A stretch of DNA of 6,332 bases, taken from assembly GCA_031556255.1 (NCBI GenBank), contig JAVBTI010000159.1, forward strand, positions 1 through 6,332. The letters are read 5' to 3'. The position numbers were made by a program, and so were the translations under genes. Shown here in pieces: positions 1-4,864 of the stretch (the stretch's first letter is position 1; every line of letters begins with the position of its first letter). The notes under the pieces are model-generated. The model was not told the DNA's origin and did not search any database. It saw only the letters and a list, made by a program, of their open reading frames with translations. Origin of the DNA: JAIRQX01 sp031556255. Lineage in GTDB: Bacteria; Chrysiogenota; Deferribacteres; Deferribacterales; JAISNW01.

Positions 1-191
1 ATATGCGGCGCCGTATTTTTCTCGTGGAGGCGGAAAACCGCCTTCAGATCGTCCTGAAATGAGATTATTTCCGCAAGGTTATTTGAAGGGGTAAGCCGCT
101 CCATGCGCGCCGCGGCGAAAGAGGAGACGAAACCCCGCTTAAGCGTATCACAGAACAGCGGGAACTCGAGCGTCTCCAGATCAAGTCTCAT
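1..191 (-). CDS. mutS2: MutS2 family protein, N-terminal fragment (cut by left edge)
   Basis: An open frame starts with ATG at 191 and runs off the left edge after 63 codons. The visible residues are the helical N-terminus typical of MutS2: a 'LEF' start (residues 8-10), a small-residue helix, then 'RLTPSNNLAEI' (32-42), matching the family pattern in which a 'L.P' turn precedes a helix contacting the core. In the family, MutS2 is a MutS-related ATPase, often with a C-terminal Smr nuclease domain, linked to recombination suppression or collided-ribosome splitting. None of the ATPase or Smr part is visible here. The start lies 7 nt after the cvpA stop with no clear Shine-Dalgarno, so translation is probably coupled to cvpA. 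The cvpA-mutS2 order is common in bacteria and supports the call. The identification rests on 63 residues plus context. Confidence 0.82.
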   Translation of the reverse strand, partial: MRLDLETLEFPLFCDTLKRGFVSSFAAARMERLTPSNNLAEIISFQDDLKAVFRLHEKNTAPH

Positions 192-198
192 TACACCG

Positions 199-723
199 TC
201 ACTTGAGAAGGTCGTTTACCGTGAACGAACTGATATGGCCTTTGCGCAAAATATCGTCCATCTGGTTGTAAACCACCGTTACCACCTGTTTCCCGTACCC
301 GGTCACCAGGCCGTCGTTTATACGCTTCGTAAGTATCGAATCCGGCGAGAAGGAAACTATCAACCACAGTACCACGCTCAGATAGAGGGCACCTCTCGGA
401 ACGGCGGACACCGCGCCCAGTACTTTAAATACAATCCCCGCTTCCGTAAGCTCCCCCAGAGTCCCCACAATCCTGTTGGAAAGCATCTGTATGATGACCA
501 GTACAATTATAAAAGAGACCAGAAATATTAAACGATCCGCAGTAGCGTTATAGTTCAAAAAACGCCCGGCTATGTCCACAAGCATGGGATGCACAAGATA
601 GGCAATGAGGAAGGCGCCGAGAGCAACGGCAAGGCTCAGTAACTCAAACAGAACACCCCGCCGGAAGCCCAACAATAACCATACTACAAGAAAAACAAGA
701 CATACAATATCAATTAAGCCCAT
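199..723 (-). CDS. cvpA: CvpA family inner-membrane protein
   Basis: This is a 174-residue hydrophobic protein. Four membrane segments can be read at about residues 4-20, 25-46, 64-82 and 108-125, followed by a polar C-terminal tail of about 50 residues. The short basic turn GFRRG (19-23) followed by an E-L-L helix is the CvpA family signature after the first segment. CvpA was named for colicin V production in E. coli. In other bacteria it is linked to envelope homeostasis and bile-salt tolerance, and its molecular activity is not settled. The ATG at 721-723 overlaps the yqeY stop by 14 nt. An AAGGAA Shine-Dalgarno (731-736, spacing 7) lies inside the end of yqeY, so translation is probably coupled. 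mutS2 follows after 7 nt. Confidence 0.9.
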   Translation of the reverse strand: MGLIDIVCLVFLVVWLLLGFRRGVLFELLSLAVALGAFLIAYLVHPMLVDIAGRFLNYNATADRLIFLVSFIIVLVIIQMLSNRIVGTLGELTEAGIVFKVLGAVSAVPRGALYLSVVLWLIVSFSPDSILTKRINDGLVTGYGKQVVTVVYNQMDDILRKGHISSFTVNDLLK

Positions 724-1165
724 CTAATACTTCCTTAACAGCAGCGCTCACTGTCTTACCTTCGGCGCTGCCGCCTATTTTTGCCATGGCTGCCTTCATC
801 ACCGCGCCGAAACCGGTTTTAGGGTCAACATTGCCCATTTCGGCGACGAGAGACTGCACAATCTCTTTTACCCTGGCGCTGTCCAACTGCTCCGGCAAAT
901 ATTTAGACAGAACCTCGGAATACCGGTTCTCTTTGTCTCTGAGATCGGAACGCCCGGCTTTTTCATATATTTCTGCAGCTTCTTTATTCTTTTTTATCGC
1001 GGATTGCAAGACTTTTATTATACTGTCATCGTCAAGCTCTTTCTTTTGTTCGATTTCCGCGTATTTTATCTCCGATTTCAGCATGCGTATTGCTTCGAGA
1101 GCATAGGTGTCCTTATCTTTCATATATTGTTTCATATCTTCATTGATTGTGATCTTTAGAGGCAT
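710..1165 (-). CDS. yqeY: YqeY / GatB-YqeY domain protein
   Basis: This is a 151-residue, helix-rich charged protein of normal length for stand-alone YqeY. Visible family features are the N-terminal helix with 'RMLKSEIKYAEIE' (27-39), a charged middle helix (about 55-85), the conserved 'KYLPEQL' turn (88-94), and the C-terminal three-helix part with 'GAVMKAAMAKIGG' (120-132). The C-terminal domain resembles the tail of GatB, the tRNA-binding subunit of the Asp/Glu-tRNA amidotransferase. YqeY itself has no firmly established activity and a tRNA-related role is inferred. The start is well supported by AGGAG (1172-1176) 6 nt before the ATG. It follows the small unknown gene after 23 nt and overlaps cvpA by 14 nt, so these probably share a transcript from the promoter near 1490-1519. 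Confidence 0.92.
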   Translation of the reverse strand: MPLKITINEDMKQYMKDKDTYALEAIRMLKSEIKYAEIEQKKELDDDSIIKVLQSAIKKNKEAAEIYEKAGRSDLRDKENRYSEVLSKYLPEQLDSARVKEIVQSLVAEMGNVDPKTGFGAVMKAAMAKIGGSAEGKTVSAAVKEVLDGLN

Positions 1166-1188
1166 AAGTTACTCCTGTCTATACTGTT

Positions 1189-1458
1189 TCATATTCCGGC
1201 TTTATCCAGAATCTCATCGTACTGATTGCCGTAATCGACCTTTCGCCAGTCTTCTCCGTACATCTCCCCCACCATTATAACTGCAAGCAGTGAGAGGGGG
1301 TTCAGCGCCACATATTCCGAACCGTCTTTCTTAGCCACCCAGCGCTCGATTCCGGTTTTCTTTTCATTCAAACGCAGGGATATTGCGTAGCCCATGTTTT
1401 TAATGGTAAACAGAGTGGGGTTGTACGTGTTCATGGATTCAGTAATTTTTACCACCAT
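1189..1458 (-). CDS. Small unrecognised protein (89 aa)
   Basis: I do not recognise this family. From the ATG at 1456-1458 it encodes 89 residues. The first half looks beta-rich and ends in a basic, charged stretch (KIT...SLRLNEKKTGIERW, with K/E alternation, about residues 4-40). Residues 52-67 form a hydrophobic, possibly amphipathic helix (NPLSLLAVIMVGEMYG). The tail is acidic/polar with W71, Y76 and Y80. There is no signal peptide, cysteine cluster or obvious catalytic motif, so it is probably a soluble cytoplasmic protein. A GTG three codons upstream (1465-1467) is also possible, but neither start has a strong Shine-Dalgarno; a weak GGGTG lies 6 nt before the ATG. It has its own upstream promoter and is the first gene of the yqeY-cvpA-mutS2 run. 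Smooth coding character and tight spacing argue that it is real. Confidence 0.75.
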   Translation of the reverse strand: MVVKITESMNTYNPTLFTIKNMGYAISLRLNEKKTGIERWVAKKDGSEYVALNPLSLLAVIMVGEMYGEDWRKVDYGNQYDEILDKAGI

Positions 1459-1489
1459 AATCGGCACCCGTGTAATTGTTTACGTTTGA

Positions 1490-1519
1490 TATATAGCATA
1501 CTTTTATTTTTTTAGTCAA
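1490..1519 (-). promoter_or_regulatory. Sigma70-type promoter for the small gene-yqeY-cvpA-mutS2 run
   Basis: On the minus strand, TTGACT (1514-1519) is followed after 18 nt by TATATA (1490-1495), preceded by TG one base away (TGCTATATA, an extended -10). The spacer is A-rich. Predicted transcription starts near 1483, about 25 nt before the ATG at 1458. The -35 box overlaps the last Asp codon and the TAA of the adenosyltransferase gene. The assignment is by consensus only. Confidence 0.6.
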
Positions 1520-2036
1520 ACTCTTCCGCGTCCCCGTCCCCACGGTGGGAAGAGATTATGGCCATAAGGTATATAACGTCCGAAAGGCGGTTTATATATT
1601 TCAGGATATTGCCGTCCAGCGTAATCAGCGACTGGAGAGCCGCCACCCGTCTCTCAAACTGCCTGCATGAAGCGCGCGCCACGTGCAGCTCCGCAGACGG
1701 TATATTTGCGCCGGGGATAACGTTCTCCACCAGCCCTTCTCCTATATCCCGGTCATATTCCTCCACAAGGACATCCAAAAAATGCACCTCTTTGTCTATA
1801 TCCGGATAATCCGCCCTGCCCAGGCTCGACAACACCCCCATGATCTGCACAAGGGAGCGCTGAAACCTGCCTATAGTCTCCCGGAACCTGTCCATATGGA
1901 GTTTTGCCAATCCGAGCCTGCTTGTAAATTCTTCACAGGCACCCAGCGCCTCGATAACAGGGTGGTCTTTTCTTACGGTATCGCCGGTAAACAGGGTTGT
2001 GGTTCCGGAATCTCCGGTGCGTTTTGTGAGACTCAT
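1512..2036 (-). CDS. Cob(I)alamin adenosyltransferase, PduO type
   Basis: This 174-residue protein should transfer the adenosyl group of ATP to cob(I)alamin (or cob(I)inamide) to make coenzyme B12 in the cytoplasm. The PduO-type signature is clear. The N-terminal ATP loop is TKRTGDSGTTTLF (4-16), followed by K24 in 'VRKD'. The middle-to-late helix 'HVARASCRQFERR' (118-130) matches the family H-x-A-R-x-x-C-R-x-x-E-R pattern. The C-terminal 'YINRLSDVIYLMA' (147-159) carries the conserved N-R-L-S-D. The usual Asp-Glu-Leu of the 'G..DELNS' helix reads G-A-C-E-E-F (32-37) here, a modest deviation. I chose the ATG at 2034-2036 because AAGGAGG lies 6 nt upstream. A TTG two codons earlier would sit on that ribosome site. 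It follows a 262-nt structured spacer after pfkA, and no cobalamin biosynthesis genes are adjacent. Confidence 0.93.
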   Translation of the reverse strand: MSLTKRTGDSGTTTLFTGDTVRKDHPVIEALGACEEFTSRLGLAKLHMDRFRETIGRFQRSLVQIMGVLSSLGRADYPDIDKEVHFLDVLVEEYDRDIGEGLVENVIPGANIPSAELHVARASCRQFERRVAALQSLITLDGNILKYINRLSDVIYLMAIISSHRGDGDAEEFD

Positions 2037-2042
2037 GGGCAA

Positions 2043-2049
2043 CCTCCTT
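2043..2049 (-). promoter_or_regulatory. Strong ribosome binding site of the adenosyltransferase gene
   Basis: The minus strand reads AAGGAGG, a full Shine-Dalgarno match, 6 nt before the ATG at 2036. It fixes the start and rules out the TTG at 2040-2042. Confidence 0.85.
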
Positions 2050-2233
2050 AATCGTCAAGCATGCGTCCCGTCCCCGGGGGGCTTTCCGTGCGGCACACAG
2101 TGTGCTCCGACATTCGGCGGGGATGCCGACGGGTAAACCACCCTCACGTATTCCGCGCAGGACAGCGGAAGCGTAATCCTGCCGGAAGCCGCGCGAGATC
2201 TGCACGAGATGGCAAGGTTCGCGGAGTAAAAGT

Positions 2234-2246
2234 TCCCCAAAGGGGA
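2234..2246 (-). terminator. Possible short terminator hairpin after pfkA
   Basis: The minus strand has TCCCC-TTT-GGGGA (5-bp stem, 3-nt loop) followed after two bases by CTTTTA, a weak U-run. It is the second of two hairpins after pfkA. The short stem and broken U-tract make efficient termination uncertain. Confidence 0.35.
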
Positions 2247-2253
2247 GGTCAGG

Positions 2254-2291
2254 GATCCGGAGCCCTCCCAAGGGAGGGTTCATCTCGGATC
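2254..2291 (-). terminator. Large two-part hairpin directly after pfkA
   Basis: Beginning 7 nt after the pfkA stop, the minus strand forms an outer stem GATCCG/CGGATC (2286-2291 with 2254-2259) around an inner near-perfect palindrome CCCTCC-CTTG-GGAGGG (2263-2278). No U-tract follows directly, so it may protect the mRNA 3' end or act with the next hairpin rather than terminate alone. Confidence 0.5.
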
Positions 2292-2298
2292 GAAATTC

Positions 2299-3261
2299 CT
2301 ATCTGCTGAGCACATCAGCCATTTCAAGCAGATTCGGGTCCAGTATCTTTTTCTTTGTCAAAACATCTGAAAGCGGGGCAGGCGCTATCCTGGTGTTCTG
2401 CAGCCCCATCATAACGCCGTATTCGCCGCTTTGCAACTGTTTTACCGCAGCCATGCCCAGCCGCGTCGCAAGCATACGATCGAAGTGTGTGGGAGAGCCG
2501 CCTCTTTGCAGATGCCCCAAAACCGTTATACGCGTGTCAAATCCGCCAATCAACGCGAACGCTTTTCCGAAATCGTAAGCGGAACCCACGCCTTCAGCGA
2601 CTATCACTATACTGCGGGTCTTCCCGGCCGCATACCGCTGGCGGATCTTGTCTATCATCTCTTCAAGATTATATTTCACTTCAGGAATAAGCACTGCTTC
2701 AGCTCCGGCGGTGATGGCAGCCGTAATAGCAAGATAACCGCAGCGCCTGCCCATGACTTCTATCAAAAATGTTCTATCATGGGAGCTTGCGGTATCATTG
2801 ATCATGTCTATGCTTCTGACGATGGTATTCAGCGCCGTGTCCACACCTATGGAAAGATCGGTGCCGTAGATATCGTTATCAATTGATCCGGGAAGCCCTA
2901 CAACCGGTATCCCGTGTTTGCTGAACAATTCGTTGGCGCCGGTCAGTGAGCCGTCACCGCCTATAATCACCAGCCCTTCGATGCCGTGTTTTTCAATATT
3001 AGCCACGGCCTGTTTCTGCCCCTCGGGGGTTTTAAACTCCATACTCCGCGCGCTGCGCAGGAATGTGCCGCCCTTTTGGATTGTGTTGGCAACATCCCTG
3101 GTCTCAAGTGCCTTGATGCGGCCCTCTATAAGCCCTTTATAGCCTGATTCGACTCCATAGGGGATTACCCCTTCGTACAAACAGGTACGGACAACACTGC
3201 GAATCGCAGCGTTCATTCCCGGGCAGTCGCCGCCGCTTGTAAGAATACCTATTCTCTTCAT
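2299..3261 (-). CDS. pfkA: ATP-dependent 6-phosphofructokinase
   Basis: This enzyme phosphorylates fructose-6-phosphate with ATP to fructose-1,6-bisphosphate in the cytoplasm, normally as a tetramer. From the ATG at 3259-3261 it has 320 residues, the length of E. coli PfkA. Visible motifs are TSGGDCPGMNAAIR (8-21, phosphate loop), GGDGS (101-105), PGSIDND (124-130, catalytic Asp128), MGR (170-172) and HLQRGGSP (250-257). Gly at 104 in GGDGS and Gly125 in PGSIDND are the ATP-type residues, where PPi-dependent enzymes carry Asp and Lys. R21, R25 and R55 fit the effector-site arginines, so ADP/PEP control is plausible. Ser126 replaces the usual Thr of PGTIDND, a mild change. An upstream TTG (3283-3285) keeps the frame open but would add 8 non-family residues. 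GGAGG 9 nt before the ATG decides the start. It has its own promoter and a structured leader. Confidence 0.96.
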   Translation of the reverse strand: MKRIGILTSGGDCPGMNAAIRSVVRTCLYEGVIPYGVESGYKGLIEGRIKALETRDVANTIQKGGTFLRSARSMEFKTPEGQKQAVANIEKHGIEGLVIIGGDGSLTGANELFSKHGIPVVGLPGSIDNDIYGTDLSIGVDTALNTIVRSIDMINDTASSHDRTFLIEVMGRRCGYLAITAAITAGAEAVLIPEVKYNLEEMIDKIRQRYAAGKTRSIVIVAEGVGSAYDFGKAFALIGGFDTRITVLGHLQRGGSPTHFDRMLATRLGMAAVKQLQSGEYGVMMGLQNTRIAPAPLSDVLTKKKILDPNLLEMADVLSR

Positions 3262-3266
3262 ATAAA

Positions 3267-3293
3267 AAGGCCTCCGAAGCCCCAAAGGGCCTT
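3267..3293 (-). promoter_or_regulatory. Hairpin with U-tract in the pfkA leader (possible attenuator)
   Basis: The minus strand has AAGGCC (3288-3293) and GGCCTT (3267-3272) around a 15-nt loop, and the run of five T (3264-3268) continues past the stem. This is terminator-like, yet it lies just before the pfkA start codon and covers part of its Shine-Dalgarno. It could be the terminator of the queC run, a pfkA attenuator, or a translational switch. The 6-bp stem is short and the large loop weakens it. Confidence 0.4.
3271..3275 (-). promoter_or_regulatory. Ribosome binding site of pfkA, overlapping a hairpin
   Basis: GGAGG lies 9 nt before the ATG at 3261 and supports that start over the TTG at 3285. 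Its last two G residues are also the start of the 3' arm of the leader hairpin at 3267-3293. Confidence 0.75.
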
Positions 3294-3362
3294 ATGCAGG
3301 GAGTATCGCCGTGCGTACCGCGCGCTCCCGGCGGTCGCTCCCCTTCCGTACATTAATGAGGT

Positions 3363-3390
3363 TTGACCCTGAATTATTGCTAAATATAAT
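3363..3390 (+). promoter_or_regulatory. Near-consensus plus-strand promoter antisense to queC
   Basis: TTGACC (3363-3368) and TATAAT (3385-3390) are separated by 16 nt, matching sigma70 at 11 of 12 bases. A start near 3397 would direct RNA into the 3' end of queC on the opposite strand. No plus-strand gene follows, so any product would be antisense RNA. The assignment is by consensus only. Confidence 0.45.
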
Positions 3391-3411
3391 CACCTGATGA
3401 CATTTAGTCAA
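3383..3411 (-). promoter_or_regulatory. pfkA: Sigma70-type promoter for pfkA
   Basis: TTGACT (3406-3411) and TATATT (3383-3388) are separated by 17 nt, matching consensus at 10 of 12 bases with ideal spacing. Predicted start is near 3376, giving a leader of about 115 nt. The -35 box overlaps the last codon and stop of queC. The -10 overlaps that of the plus-strand promoter. Confidence 0.6.
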
Positions 3412-4087
3412 TTTTATAGCGTATCGGATCCTTTTCATTTATATCGTAAAAAGCTTTTAAACGCAACCTGCAGCTGTCACATACCCCGCAGGCGACCGAT
3501 TCGCTCTGGTAGCATGACCAGGTAAGCTCCAATGGAGCTTTCAAATCCATCCCCAGGCGGGCTATTTCGGATTTTTTCAAATTTATCAGCGGGGTTTCTA
3601 TGGAGATATGTCTGCCCGCCGGCAGCCCAACGGAAAGCAGCGCGTTGAACTTTTCATAGAATACTTTGGTGCAGTCCGGATAGCCGCTGGAATCTTCCTC
3701 AACAACACCGATATAGATCTTCTCCGCGCCGATCACCTCCGCCCAGCTCACAGCAATGCTTACAATGTTGCCGTTCCTGAAAGGGACATAAGTGGAAGGG
3801 AGCAGAAGTTTGTTAACCCCTCCCTCTTCCACATCCATCGACATATCGGTCAGCGACGAACCGCCAATGTCTTTAAGATATGAAATATCCACCACAAGCC
3901 GTCTTTTGATCCGGTAGTGATCGGCTATACTGTTAAACGCGGCAAGCTCTTTACGCTGAGTGCGCTGGCCGTAGTTGATATGCAGCAGCGCAACATCATA
4001 CCCGGCGTCAAGAGCCACCGCCGTTGTGACACAGCTATCCATGCCGCCGCTTAAAAGCACTACTGCCAACGGTTTACGCAGTTTCAT
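3404..4087 (-). CDS. queC: 7-cyano-7-deazaguanine synthase
   Basis: QueC converts 7-carboxy-7-deazaguanine to preQ0 using ammonia and ATP, a step in making queuosine for tRNA. The 227-residue protein has the PP-loop SGGMDS (13-18) near the N-terminus, followed by the family 'HINYGQRTQRKE' stretch (36-47). It also has 'TYVPFRNG' (99-106), 'GYPDC' (135-139), and four zinc-ligand cysteines C192, C200, C203 and C206 in a C-x7-C-x2-C-x2-C spacing. All key elements are present, so it should be active. It overlaps the inositol-phosphatase gene by 14 nt, implying co-translation, although their functions are unrelated. No queD, queE or queF is visible here. The final Asp codon plus TAA also forms the -35 box of the pfkA promoter. 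Confidence 0.96.
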   Translation of the reverse strand: MKLRKPLAVVLLSGGMDSCVTTAVALDAGYDVALLHINYGQRTQRKELAAFNSIADHYRIKRRLVVDISYLKDIGGSSLTDMSMDVEEGGVNKLLLPSTYVPFRNGNIVSIAVSWAEVIGAEKIYIGVVEEDSSGYPDCTKVFYEKFNALLSVGLPAGRHISIETPLINLKKSEIARLGMDLKAPLELTWSCYQSESVACGVCDSCRLRLKAFYDINEKDPIRYKID

Positions 4088-4859
4088 TACCTGCCGCCTT
4101 TATTTCCTTGATATATTCATCATGCACGATACCGTTAGAGGCTATAACCAGCCCGGGGCCGAGATCGTGCGGGCGGCCCCGCATATCCGTGACCTTTCCG
4201 CCCGCCTCCTGCACTATCAAAATCCCCGCGGCAATATCCCACGGCTTGAGGGCGCCTTCGTAATAGAAATCAAACGTTCCCCGCGCCACATAGCAAAGAT
4301 CCAGCGCAGCGGAACCAGTTCGCCGCATCCCCTGCGAAATATCCAGAATGTGGGTGAAAAGTCCCGCCTGTCTGTGTCTTTCAACCCGGTCGTATGAAAA
4401 GCCTGTGGAGAAAAGGGAGCGTATGGCTCTGTCGGTTTTGGAAACCGATATTCTTTCGCCGTTCATATACGCCCCATTGCCCTTCATGGCGGAGTAGGTC
4501 TCCCCCAGCGGGGGGCAGCAAACGGCGGCGCAGTACGGCTCTTCATCCACATATACGCCCACCGATATGCCTGTGAACGGGAATCTGTGCACAAAGCTGG
4601 TGGTGCCGTCAATAGGGTCGATGTAGATCACCTTTCCCGGCTGCATCCCGATATCCGGAGGGGAGGACTCCTCCCCTATTATCCTGAAATCGGGAAACGC
4701 CTTGCCGAGCGCGTCGGTGAGCATCTTTTCGAGCTCCAGATCATATTGGGTCACGAGGTCTATCTCGCCTTTGAAAGCTACTTTCTTGTCCCTGCTTTCA
4801 TAAAACTCCTTCATCCGATCCCCGGCGCGTTCAACGGCCGGCAAAAGTTTATCCAGCAT
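4074..4859 (-). CDS. Inositol monophosphatase family protein
   Basis: This 261-residue protein belongs to the Mg2+-dependent, Li+-sensitive phosphatase family (inositol monophosphatase/SuhB type). Metal and catalytic motifs are intact: 'IGEES' (61-65, with E63/E64), 'DPIDGTTSF' (81-89, with D81, D84 and T86), and 'KPWDIAAGILIVQEAGG' (205-221, with D208). 'DLVTQYD' (34-40) is the usual substrate-side segment. The true substrate cannot be read from sequence; inositol-1-phosphate, fructose-1,6-bisphosphate, NADP or 3'-phosphoadenosine phosphate are options in relatives. It starts 5 nt after the CoA-transferase stop. The AAGGA ribosome site overlaps that stop and sits only 2 nt from the ATG, unusually close, so coupling to the upstream gene is likely. 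It overlaps queC by 14 nt at its end. Confidence 0.93.
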   Translation of the reverse strand: MLDKLLPAVERAGDRMKEFYESRDKKVAFKGEIDLVTQYDLELEKMLTDALGKAFPDFRIIGEESSPPDIGMQPGKVIYIDPIDGTTSFVHRFPFTGISVGVYVDEEPYCAAVCCPPLGETYSAMKGNGAYMNGERISVSKTDRAIRSLFSTGFSYDRVERHRQAGLFTHILDISQGMRRTGSAALDLCYVARGTFDFYYEGALKPWDIAAGILIVQEAGGKVTDMRGRPHDLGPGLVIASNGIVHDEYIKEIKAAGNETA

Positions 4860-4864
4860 AGTCC

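Larger units (their letters stand above)
2037..2298. other. GC-rich, hairpin-rich intergenic region between pfkA and the adenosyltransferase gene
   Basis: This 262-nt spacer has no convincing gene. The short frames in it begin with TTG or overlap neighbours and lack ribosome sites. Composition is about 65% G+C over 2061-2220. Read on the minus strand it holds, in order, the two hairpins listed separately (2254-2291 and 2234-2246), then GCAGGA...TCCTGC, GGGT-loop-ACCC, CGGC-loop-GCCG, GCACA-CTG-TGTGC and CCCC/GGGG. I saw no good sigma70 promoter in it. It may be a structured leader of the adenosyltransferase mRNA, a dispersed extragenic repeat, or both. It does not carry the recognisable core boxes of a cobalamin riboswitch. 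Confidence 0.6.
3258..3353 (-). other. Possible 31-codon leader ORF ending on the pfkA start
   Basis: An ATG (3351-3353) opens a frame of 31 codons ending in TGA at 3258-3260, which overlaps the pfkA ATG as ATGA. The predicted peptide is rich in Gly, Arg and Tyr and matches nothing I know. The nearest Shine-Dalgarno-like AGGG is about 14 nt upstream, which is too far to be good. It may be chance in GC-rich sequence. Confidence 0.2.

Noticed and set aside
103..531. 142-codon plus-strand frame opposite cvpA and mutS2
   Set aside because: It lies antisense to two well-supported genes and has no recognisable motif.
2037..2234. Cobalamin riboswitch upstream of the adenosyltransferase gene
   Set aside because: Position and size fit, and a CCCCGCC stretch is suggestive. 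However, the conserved GCCACTG element and a proper B12 box are absent; the only GGAG-like match is the Shine-Dalgarno itself. A covariance search is still suggested under findings.
2055..2240. 61-codon minus-strand frame in the spacer after pfkA
   Set aside because: It starts with TTG, has no ribosome site, is rich in Pro/Ser/Arg as expected of GC-rich noncoding DNA, and crosses several hairpins.
1933..2283. 116-codon minus-strand frame overlapping the adenosyltransferase start
   Set aside because: It overlaps the first part of a well-supported gene in another frame, its ATG lies within the hairpin after pfkA, and its composition is unlike a normal protein.
2061..2309. 82-codon plus-strand frame across the spacer
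   Set aside because: Arg/Gly-rich, overlaps the pfkA end, and no promoter or ribosome site was seen; probably GC-driven.
2357..2366. TTGACA on the minus strand near the pfkA 3' end as a promoter for the adenosyltransferase gene
   Set aside because: The hexamer is perfect but no -10 lies 16-18 nt downstream, and it falls in the codons for a conserved-looking V-L-T-K-K-K stretch.
3262..3285. TTG at 3283-3285 as the pfkA start
   Set aside because: It would add eight residues not found in the family, and the GGAGG-ATG pair at 3275-3259 is a better fit to PfkA N-termini.
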